A DNA stretch of 64,000 nt, taken from contig JBJKXM010000004.1 in assembly GCA_045561575.1 (NCBI GenBank), positions 69,656-133,655 on the forward strand, written 5' to 3'. Positions 51,424 to 59,674 of the stretch are shown here, one piece after another. The notes beneath the pieces are model-generated. The model searched no databases, had not been told where the DNA came from, and was given only the letters and a program-made list of their open reading frames with translations. Origin of the DNA: GCA-002715885 sp045561575. GTDB lineage: Bacteria > Bacteroidota > Bacteroidia > Flavobacteriales > BACL11. Made by a program: the position numbers and the translations under genes. The stretch's first letter is position 1, and each line of letters starts with the position of its first letter.

Positions 51424-54400
51424 ATGAAAAAATACTTACTTATATTTTTTATTCTTCTTTCAATTAGTGGCTATTCTCAAAATAAGTATAATCCACTTGA
51501 AAAGCCAAATACATATAGAAATTTAGACAATCCTAACTACTGGAAAAACAAAATGCCACATAAAGGTTATTGGCAACAAGACATACATTATAATATCAAA
51601 GCTGAAATTGATGAGGAAACTGATATTATTGATGCCTTTGAAGAACTAACATATTGGAATAATTCCCCAGACACTCTTGATTTTGTTTTTTTCCATCTAT
51701 ATCAAAATGCCTTTCAACCAGATTCATATTATGATAAACTTCAGAAGGAAAATGGAAAAAATCCCAAATATGGAAAATACGAAGAAAAAAAATTAGGAAC
51801 AATTGTAGAAAGAATCACAATTAATGGGATGAGTGTAAAAACTTTACTTGATAATACGATTCTAAAAGTTAATTTAATTGAACCATTGCTTCCAAATGAA
51901 AAAATAAATTTTGAGATTAAATTCAAAACATATTTTGACAGTGGTGAAGTTAGAAGAAGAATGAAATCCTATGATGCGTGGGGTTATAGACATTATAATG
52001 GTGTACATTGGTACCCAAGAATCTCTGTCTATGATGCTAAATTTGGATGGACTACAGATCAACACCTTGGGAGAGAGTTTTATGGAAACTTTGGAACCTT
52101 TGATGTTGAATTAACTTTCGCCTCCAATTTTGTTGTTGAAGCTACTGGTAACCTCATAAATAGAAATGAAGTTTTACCGGATGATCTAAGAAAAAAACTA
52201 GATGTAAAAAACTTTAAAGATAAACCGTTTAATTCTCCACCATCAACGATAATTAAATACAACAAAGACGAACACAAGACATGGAAATATCATGCAGAAA
52301 ATGTTCATGATTTTGCATTTACTGCAGATCCTACCTATAGGATTGGTGAAGCAAGATGGGAGGATAAAGTTTGTTATTCATTAGTACAAGAACCACATGC
52401 AAGCAAATGGCAAAACGCAGCAGATTTTGGAGCTGAATGCTTAAGAGTTTTTTCAGAAGATTTCGGAAGATATATTTGGCATAAAGTTATTGTTGCTGAT
52501 GCAAGAGATGGAATGGAGTATCCAATGATTACACTAGATGGTGGTACTGATCCTGGTTACAGGGATTTGCTTGCTCACGAAATTGGGCATATGTGGTTTT
52601 TTGGTCAGGTCGGAAATAACGAAACATACAGGGCTTTACTTGATGAAGGGTTTACTGAATTCCTTACTGCTTGGGCAATGATCAAGATTGATGGAGAAAA
52701 TGTGATAGAAGATCTACCAAAAAATAGTTATAGAAAAAAATTCCACAAACCTCAAAAAGCCATTGATACTGAAGTTTATAATGCTTATATAGAATCCGCT
52801 ACAAGAAAAACAGATCCAATAATTTCAACTCATTCAGACTGCTTTAATGGAGCCTTAGGCCATGGTGGTGGATATAGGCAAGTATATTATAAAACTGCAA
52901 CCATGTTATATAATTTACAATATGTTTTAGGAGATGAATTATTCTTAGATGCTATGAAATATTATTTTAACACATGGAAAATTGCTCATCCTTACAATGA
53001 AGATTTTAGAAATGCAATTATTCAGTATACAAATGTTGATTTAAATTGGTTTTTTGACCAATGGTTAGACACAGATAAAAGATTAGATTATTCTGTAAAA
53101 GTAAAAAAGAATACAAATTCTGAAAAAATAGTTTTCAAAAGAAAATCAAGAATGCAAATGCCAATAGATTTTACTGTTGTAGCAAATGATAAAAAGAAAT
53201 ATGAATATCATATTCCTAATAATTGGTTTGTAAAATCAACAGATGCCAAAGTTCTTCCTAAATGGCATGGTTGGGATAAATTAAACCCAAAATATGAAAT
53301 TTCATTAGATATACCATCCGGAATAGATGAGGTTATAATTGACCCAACTACAAGGTTTGGCGATATATATATGCCTGATAATAGTTCGAAAATAAATAAA
53401 ACATACAGTTTTGATCATCTACTATATCAAAGAGCCGATTGGAGAAATTATGAGGTAAAATATAGACCAAACCTATGGTGGAATTCTTATGATGGAGTAA
53501 AAATTGGAATTAATTTAAATGGAAATTATTTAAATCACCACCATCTATTTGACATTAATTTTTGGCTTAATACTGGACAATTACAAGATGAAAATATTAT
53601 AAATAAAGAAAACTATGATCTTTATTCTTACAAGATGAACTACAATACTAATCTTGATAATTATATGAAATATGCAAGAATTAAATTAAGTACAAATTTC
53701 ATAGCTGGTTTATATTCAAACCAAATGTCTTTTTCAAAATACACTTTAGACAAAAAAAATAAAATTAATATTGGGTTAGTTTCTTATTACAGAACAAAAG
53801 CTGAAAACTATATGCTTTATCCACAACTTTGGAATATAAATAAATTCAACAATAGAATAGATTTATCTCTAGAGCATAAATATAATATAAAAGATATTTC
53901 AGGAAAAATTGAACTCAGCACAATGAGTTCTGCATTATTTTCCGATTACAATTACAATAAGTTTATTCTTAAAAACACTAATAACACTACTGTTTTTGAT
54001 TTAAAATTAAAATCAAGAATTTTTATTCAAATAGGCACAGGTGATAATTGGGCATCAGAAAGTAAACTTTATTTTGCTGGTGGAAATAATGAAGATTTAA
54101 TGAATAATGAATTTGCAAGATCAACAGGATTTATTCCAAATGAATATCTAGGATTTGGTTCTTCATTAAATAACTTTCATCACAGTGGTGGCCTTAATCT
54201 TAGGGGTTATGCTGGCTATTTAGTTCCACAAGAAAATAATGGAAGTATTGAATCATTTAATTATTCTGGAAAAAGTGGAGCTGCAGTAAATTTAGAAATA
54301 GATTTGTCAAAGTATTTTCATTTTCATTTTATGAATAATGAATTAAAAACATACATTTTTGGAGATGCTGGTATAATTACTAATGAAGATATTAATAGTT

Positions 54401-54591
54401 CAAATTACTCTGATATTTTTACTGATTTAAGAACTGACGCAGGTGTTGGATTTACTTATTCAATACGAGCACTTCCTAAAATGAAGCCTCTAGTTTTAAG
54501 ATTAGATTTTCCTTTTTTCCTTAATAGACCTCCTGCAAATGAGGAATATTTAGAATTTAGATGGTTATTTGGAGTAAATAAATTATTCTAA
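51424..54591 (+). CDS. M1 family metallopeptidase with apparent C-terminal outer-membrane beta-barrel
   Basis: Exported protein of 1055 residues. Signal peptide KKYLLIFFILLSISGYSQ. An M1 N-terminal beta domain (DIIDAFEELTYWNNSPDTLDF) precedes the gluzincin domain, with zinc motif HEIGH at residues 385-389 and the third ligand Glu 408 in LLDEGFTEFL (HExxH-x18-E). FDQWLDTDKRLDYSV closes the peptidase part near 560. From about residue 670 the sequence turns to alternating beta strands with aromatic girdles (WWNSYDGVKIGINLNGNYL, FHFHFMNNELKTYIFGDAGI, TDAGVGFTYSIR) and ends in FRWLFGVNKLF, like an Omp85-type barrel. That second domain is my inference. Confidence 0.85.
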   Translation: MKKYLLIFFILLSISGYSQNKYNPLEKPNTYRNLDNPNYWKNKMPHKGYWQQDIHYNIKAEIDEETDIIDAFEELTYWNNSPDTLDFVFFHLYQNAFQPDSYYDKLQKENGKNPKYGKYEEKKLGTIVERITINGMSVKTLLDNTILKVNLIEPLLPNEKINFEIKFKTYFDSGEVRRRMKSYDAWGYRHYNGVHWYPRISVYDAKFGWTTDQHLGREFYGNFGTFDVELTFASNFVVEATGNLINRNEVLPDDLRKKLDVKNFKDKPFNSPPSTIIKYNKDEHKTWKYHAENVHDFAFTADPTYRIGEARWEDKVCYSLVQEPHASKWQNAADFGAECLRVFSEDFGRYIWHKVIVADARDGMEYPMITLDGGTDPGYRDLLAHEIGHMWFFGQVGNNETYRALLDEGFTEFLTAWAMIKIDGENVIEDLPKNSYRKKFHKPQKAIDTEVYNAYIESATRKTDPIISTHSDCFNGALGHGGGYRQVYYKTATMLYNLQYVLGDELFLDAMKYYFNTWKIAHPYNEDFRNAIIQYTNVDLNWFFDQWLDTDKRLDYSVKVKKNTNSEKIVFKRKSRMQMPIDFTVVANDKKKYEYHIPNNWFVKSTDAKVLPKWHGWDKLNPKYEISLDIPSGIDEVIIDPTTRFGDIYMPDNSSKINKTYSFDHLLYQRADWRNYEVKYRPNLWWNSYDGVKIGINLNGNYLNHHHLFDINFWLNTGQLQDENIINKENYDLYSYKMNYNTNLDNYMKYARIKLSTNFIAGLYSNQMSFSKYTLDKKNKINIGLVSYYRTKAENYMLYPQLWNINKFNNRIDLSLEHKYNIKDISGKIELSTMSSALFSDYNYNKFILKNTNNTTVFDLKLKSRIFIQIGTGDNWASESKLYFAGGNNEDLMNNEFARSTGFIPNEYLGFGSSLNNFHHSGGLNLRGYAGYLVPQENNGSIESFNYSGKSGAAVNLEIDLSKYFHFHFMNNELKTYIFGDAGIITNEDINSSNYSDIFTDLRTDAGVGFTYSIRALPKMKPLVLRLDFPFFLNRPPANEEYLEFRWLFGVNKLF

Positions 54592-55341
54592 ATGGAGGAT
54601 AAAAAATTTATATTTATTTCAGGACTTCACAGAAGTGGGACATCTCTTTTCTATAAAATTCTTAATGAGCAAGAAAATTTTTCTGGACTTACTAATACTA
54701 ATGAAATTGAGGATGAAGGACAGTTTGTTCAAAGTGTTTATTTACCAGCATATAAATTTGGAGGAGTTGGAAAATTTGGTTTCAACGAAGAATCACAACT
54801 AAATGAAACATCAATTTTAATAAATGAAAAAAATAGACAAAAGCTTTTTAAAGAATGGTCAAGATTCTGGAACACAGAAAAAAAATATTTAGTTGAAAAA
54901 TCACCTCCAAATATTATTAGAACACGATTTCTTCAAGAAATGTTTCCTAATAGTTACTTTATAAATATTACTAGGCATCCAATTGCAACTTCATTAGCAA
55001 CAAAAAAATGGTCTAAAACATCACTTGATTCTTTGATTGATCATTGGATAGTTTGTCATAAAATTTACAATAAGGATAAAAAAAATCTTATTAGAAGTAT
55101 AAATTTTAAATATGAAGATTTAATAGATAATCCTGAAAAAATACTAAAAACAATTTCTAATTTTTTAAAAATTAAAATAATTAACTCTGATATTGAAATT
55201 AGAAAAGGAATTAATCAAAAATATTTTAAAATTTGGGAGAAAAAAAAGAATAGCTTTTTCTCAAAAAATAAGATTAAGAGAATCATTGAAAAACATGAAA
55301 ATGAAGTTAATAATTTTGGTTATAGTTTAATTGATTACTAA
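54592..55341 (+). CDS. Sulfotransferase family protein
   Basis: PAPS-dependent sulfotransferase fold, 249 residues. The 5'-phosphosulfate loop is FISGLHRSGTSLFYKIL at the N-terminus, and the 3'-phosphate site is INITRHPIATSLATKKW near residue 130, with VEKSPPNIIRTRFLQ before it and FKYEDLIDNPEKILK after. The acceptor is not predictable. It starts right after the M1 gene's stop and abuts a second sulfotransferase-like gene. The glycosyltransferases and flippase downstream make a sulfated surface glycan the likely product. Confidence 0.85.
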   Translation: MEDKKFIFISGLHRSGTSLFYKILNEQENFSGLTNTNEIEDEGQFVQSVYLPAYKFGGVGKFGFNEESQLNETSILINEKNRQKLFKEWSRFWNTEKKYLVEKSPPNIIRTRFLQEMFPNSYFINITRHPIATSLATKKWSKTSLDSLIDHWIVCHKIYNKDKKNLIRSINFKYEDLIDNPEKILKTISNFLKIKIINSDIEIRKGINQKYFKIWEKKKNSFFSKNKIKRIIEKHENEVNNFGYSLIDY

Positions 55342-56025
55342 ATGAATAAACAATTAATCATATCAATTGGAACTGGAAGAAGTGGAAGTGTTTCTTTATC
55401 ATCTTTTTTATCTGAACAAAAGAACGTTCTTGTTTTACACGAAGGGAGATTAGAGAAAGAAAAAATTAGAAAATTAATAAAATGGGAAAATGATGAGACA
55501 GAATTATTTAATTGGATAGAATATCTATTAAATTATGATGAAGATTTAAAATTCATTGGAGATACGGGGATGTATTTCCTCCCATATATAGACAAGATCA
55601 TTCACAAATACCCTAATGTTAAAATAATTGGACTAGAAAGAGAAAAAGAAGATGTAGTTACAAGCTTTCTTAAAAAAACTGAAGGAAGAAACCATTGGTA
55701 CAGTCATAATGGAAATGGATGGGAAATAGATAATAGATGGGACCCGTGTTTTCCAAAATATCAGATTAGAGAGAAAAGGAAAGCAATAGAGAAATATTAT
55801 GACGATTATATTAGCACAACAAATGATCTTAAATTAAGATATCCAAATAATATTAAAATTTGGAATCTTTCTAGCTTTAATTCTTCCAAAACTAAAAATG
55901 AAATTCTAGATTTTATTTCATACGGTAATAATAGAACAATTGAAAAAGAATTTAAGAAAAACACAAAATTAAAATCTCAAAGAGAGTTAATTCTAAAAAA
56001 AATAAAAGAGTGGTTCTCAGTATAA
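55342..56025 (+). CDS. Sulfotransferase-like P-loop protein
   Basis: A 227-residue protein of the sulfotransferase superfamily with the loop ISIGTGRSGSVSLSSFL, a GDTGMYFLPYIDKIIHKYP segment matching the strand before the 3'-phosphate site, and IIGLEREKEDVVTSFLKKT. GRNHWYSHNGNGWEID and WDPCFPKY are unusual insertions that may hold the acceptor site. It is only distantly like its neighbour, so this is not a simple tandem duplication. It overlaps the glycosyltransferase by 16 nt. Confidence 0.72.
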   Translation: MNKQLIISIGTGRSGSVSLSSFLSEQKNVLVLHEGRLEKEKIRKLIKWENDETELFNWIEYLLNYDEDLKFIGDTGMYFLPYIDKIIHKYPNVKIIGLEREKEDVVTSFLKKTEGRNHWYSHNGNGWEIDNRWDPCFPKYQIREKRKAIEKYYDDYISTTNDLKLRYPNNIKIWNLSSFNSSKTKNEILDFISYGNNRTIEKEFKKNTKLKSQRELILKKIKEWFSV

Positions 56026-56948
56026 CAATTTGTACATACAACAGAATTGAGTATCTAAAAAAATGTCTTAAATCTGTATTAGACCAAACTCAAGGAAAAA
56101 AGAGTATCGAAATAAATATTATTGATAATAATAGTACTGATAATACTAAAGGCTATATTTCTGAAATTAAAAAAAAATATCCAGAAGTAAATTACTATGT
56201 TGAGCATAAACAAGGTATAAGCTTTGCTCGAAATCTTTCATTTGAAGTGTGTAAAGGTATGTTTTTAGCATTTGTTGATGATGATGCAGTAATTAACAAG
56301 AACTGGCTTGAAGCGCTTTTAAATGAACTTAAAAATCAAAATGAAAATATAATTTACGGAGGTCCTATATATCCTAATTTTGAATCTAATCCTGAAGATT
56401 GGATTGACAAAGATTATTTCATAAGAAAATTTAAAGATACAGACGGTTTTTTAGGAACTATTAAATCAAAAGAAGGGTTTTCAGGTGGAAATATGTGTAT
56501 TGCAAAAAATCTTTTCTTAAAAAGTGAAAAATTTAATACAGAAATTGGTATGACTGGCGGGAATCTTGGTCTTGGAGAGGAACCAGATTTCTTCTACAAA
56601 TTAATAATGAAAAATAAAGATGTTAAACTTTATAATATTTCTGAAATGAGTATTACTCATTCTGAAGCCAGTTACAAACTTGAAAAGGAATACCTACGAG
56701 ATAGAATTATATTAAATGCCAATCAGTTTACTAAAAGGACTATTTTTCATGAAAACTTTTTAATGACAACTTTTATCTTATTATCAAAGCTAGTAATTCA
56801 ATCTACAAAATTATTTATTAGTCTATTTTTACATATTATTCGTCGAATTTCTCCTGGCCAACTTTCAAAAATCATCTCTCCTACTCACAAATTTAAATTT
56901 TTAAAATCCTATTGGGTAATAAGAGGGATATTTCAAGCTATTTCTTGA
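56010..56948 (+). CDS. Glycosyltransferase family 2
   Basis: GT-A fold inverting glycosyltransferase of 312 residues. SITICTYNRIEYLKKCLKSVL starts the nucleotide-binding half (in part), with INIIDNNSTDNT and the DxD-type FVDDDAVINKNWL. GLGEEPDFFYKL fits the catalytic-base region. The C-terminal hydrophobic stretch (TTFILLSKLVIQSTKLFISLFL in part) may attach it to the membrane. The start is GTG at 56010, inside the previous gene; no ATG exists upstream in frame. Its end overlaps the restored flippase gene by 11 nt. Confidence 0.88.
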   Translation: MVLSITICTYNRIEYLKKCLKSVLDQTQGKKSIEINIIDNNSTDNTKGYISEIKKKYPEVNYYVEHKQGISFARNLSFEVCKGMFLAFVDDDAVINKNWLEALLNELKNQNENIIYGGPIYPNFESNPEDWIDKDYFIRKFKDTDGFLGTIKSKEGFSGGNMCIAKNLFLKSEKFNTEIGMTGGNLGLGEEPDFFYKLIMKNKDVKLYNISEMSITHSEASYKLEKEYLRDRIILNANQFTKRTIFHENFLMTTFILLSKLVIQSTKLFISLFLHIIRRISPGQLSKIISPTHKFKFLKSYWVIRGIFQAIS

Positions 56949-58397
56949 AATATTTTTTCTGAAAATCAGATATTAAATTATTTATATCATCAGATAAATT
57001 AGCTTTAATACAAATTGAAATAAATAAAGTTGCTGACAGTATTGTTTTGACAGCTATACTTAGAAAGATATTATCAAAATCTACCTTAAAGCATATTAAA
57101 TAAACTAAGATTAATAGTATAATAGTTAATAAGTTTTTAAAGAAAAGGGCTGTATTTGAATCTTATTATAAATAATTATCAATCTAATAAGGTTAAAGAA
57201 GATAATTGAAAAAGCAGTTGCCATAGCAGCACCATTTATTCCAAAAATTGGAATTAAAAGAAAATTTAACAATACCGTTATAGCCAGAAGAATAAGGTTA
57301 GTATATAAGTCATATTTATAATACTTAGAATTAACAATTATAGCACCGTTTACCCCACATGACATATTTACAAGCTGAGCTAAACCAATATAAAAAACAA
57401 CCCATTTCCCATAAGAAAACTTTTCTGGTAATAATGAAAGAACATCATCAATATTTAACCAAACTACCAAAAATAAAAGTCCAGAAACAATTAATTGATT
57501 AATAGCTGATTTTGAATATATCATATCAATTTCTTTAATATCTTGATTTTCCCAAGCTTTAGAAATAAGAGGAACAGATATTGAAATAACAGATCTTCCT
57601 GGAATTGCTATAGCATTTCCAATATAAAACGCTAAAGTATAAAATGCAACTTGCTCTAGATCTAATAAATACCCGATCATTAGCATATCTAGTCTAGTAA
57701 CAATCATAATTGATAAACCACCAGCAAAAACATACAAACCAAATTTGAATAATTCCTTATAATTTAAATCATATAATTTTAGTGAAAATGAAAGTCGTTT
57801 ATTGTAAAAATTAATAAGAGAAAGAACAAATAATTTAATTAAATATCCTGACACATATAACATCAAAAAAGTTGCAAAATCAATAAACTTAAATCCATGA
57901 AGAATTAAAATAATTAATGTGTAGCTTTTTAAAAAAAACTCATTTAAAACTACTGGTGTTATTGCATCAAGAAATGATCTTGAAAGAGCCGAAAATATCT
58001 CATAAAATGAAATACAAAAAATTAAAATAAAAACATATATGAAATTTTCTTTAAGAAGCGGATCCATTTTAAATGCAATAAAAATTTCATTTTTAAAAAA
58101 TAAATAAATTAGAGAAACAAATATTAAACCTAAAGAAGGAATTAATAAACTGTATGTTAAAAGTTTCGATTTGTCTCTATAAGATGGAAAAAACTTCAAA
58201 AGAACTTTTGGAATTCCAAAAGATGTAAATGTGGATAATACTAAACCATAAGCAACTATCAATTGAATTAAACCCCAGTGTTCTGGTTGATCATTAAAAA
58301 CATTAGGATAAATTAAAACTGTATTAATTGCTCCAATTGTCATTCCAATATAGAAAATAATTGAATTACTAATACTTTGTTTTCTAATAACTCCCAT
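56938..58397 (-). CDS. Polysaccharide flippase, MOP/Wzx family (frameshifted near the C-terminus)
   Basis: Multi-helix exporter of lipid-linked glycans. From the ATG at 58397, QSISNSIIFYIGMTIGAINTVLIYPNVF, GLVLSTFTSFGIPKVLLKFFPSYRDK and the later GRSVISISVPLISKAWE (all in part) are typical Wzx sequence. The frame stops at 57126 after 423 residues, but adding one A in the A-run at 57134-57138 lets it continue with KNLLTIILLILVYLICFKV and about 60 more residues to a TAG at 56938, giving about 486 residues, the normal size with the last helices. I therefore annotate the longer gene; an indel error is likely. It shares one base with the upstream glycosyltransferase. Confidence 0.85.
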
Positions 58398-59674
58398 TAC
58401 AGTTCCTCTAAAATTTTCACCAATTCTTTTGTCAAATGTTTTCTAGAATATTTTGTTGAATCTAAATCTTTATTTACATACTTATTATTATATACAGATA
58501 AAATATTCTCTTTTATTGAATTTACATCACTTTTATATGCATGATAAATTCCAAAACCATTTTTTAAAATATTTTTAACATCGCTTTCTGTTGGTCCAAA
58601 TGATAAAATAGGTTTTTTTGTTGCTATATATTCAAATAATTTTCCTGGATAATTTCCTTCACCGCTCTTTGAATCAAATAATAATAACAATAAAAGACTA
58701 GCCATGGAGTATTCTTTAATGACATCTTTATGATTAAGAAAACCTAAATTAACTAGTTTAGAGTTCAAAAATGGGTATTTACTGATTTCATTTAAAATAT
58801 ATTTATCAATATTACCTGATAATCTAATTTCTAAACTTTTATTAAAATCATTATTCTCTAAACATAGTTCATCTAATGCCTTCCATAAATTAGAAGGGTT
58901 CCTAAGATGATTCATTATACCATAGTGCCCTAAAATAAATTTATCAGTATCTAAATCTTTAAAATCTTTAAAATCATCACTGTCATAACCATTGGTAATG
59001 ACTTTAACATTTTTTGCTCCTAAATCTTTAAAATCTGCTGCCCATCTCTCTCCAACAGTCAGAACTAAATCTGCATTTTTCAGAACATTATTCTCTAAAC
59101 TTCTATGAATTTTTAAAGATCTTTTAGATAGATTAAAATCATTCAAAATATCCAAATTAGTCCATGGGTCTCTAAAATCGGCAATCCAATTTAGGTTACT
59201 AAAAATTTTCTTTAGTTCCAGAGCAATTAAATGCATAGAATGTGGGGGTCCTGTAGAAACAATATAATTAATCTTTTGTTCTTTTATTATGCTTTTTAGA
59301 CTATTAACTGTAGGACTAACCCAATATTTTTTTGGATCTGGAATAAATAAATTTCCTCTAACCCAATTAAGAAGTTTATCTTTAAATGTGTTTTCCTTTG
59401 AAATTAAACCGGAAGTTTGAGATTTTTTGTCTTTTCCAAATAATTTGTCTTTAAAAGAGTAAGGCTCCCAAATTGGAAGTTTTATTACTTTAATTTTATC
59501 AGAAACATCATTAATTAATTCAGAATCCTTTAACTCAATATATGGGTTTTTAGGTGTAACTATTATTGGAGACCAATTTAAATCCACTAAATATTTACTA
59601 AACTTCAACCATCGTTGAACACCAGAACCAGTATTTGGAGGCCAATAATATGAAATAATTAGAATCTTTTTCAT
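58397..59674 (-). CDS. Glycosyltransferase family 4
   Basis: GT-B fold retaining glycosyltransferase of 425 residues. The acceptor half opens with ISYYWPPNTGSGVQRWLKFSKYL and contains WIADFRDPWTN and NADLVLTVGERWAADF. The donor half has KVITNGYDSDDF, LGHYGIMNHLRNP and GNYPGKLFEYIATKKPILSFGPTESD (in part), where the Glu of the E-x7-E-like motif falls. Overlaps flippase and YfhO genes by 1 and 4 nt, so the three are co-translated. Confidence 0.9.
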   Translation of the reverse strand: MKKILIISYYWPPNTGSGVQRWLKFSKYLVDLNWSPIIVTPKNPYIELKDSELINDVSDKIKVIKLPIWEPYSFKDKLFGKDKKSQTSGLISKENTFKDKLLNWVRGNLFIPDPKKYWVSPTVNSLKSIIKEQKINYIVSTGPPHSMHLIALELKKIFSNLNWIADFRDPWTNLDILNDFNLSKRSLKIHRSLENNVLKNADLVLTVGERWAADFKDLGAKNVKVITNGYDSDDFKDFKDLDTDKFILGHYGIMNHLRNPSNLWKALDELCLENNDFNKSLEIRLSGNIDKYILNEISKYPFLNSKLVNLGFLNHKDVIKEYSMASLLLLLLFDSKSGEGNYPGKLFEYIATKKPILSFGPTESDVKNILKNGFGIYHAYKSDVNSIKENILSVYNNKYVNKDLDSTKYSRKHLTKELVKILEEL

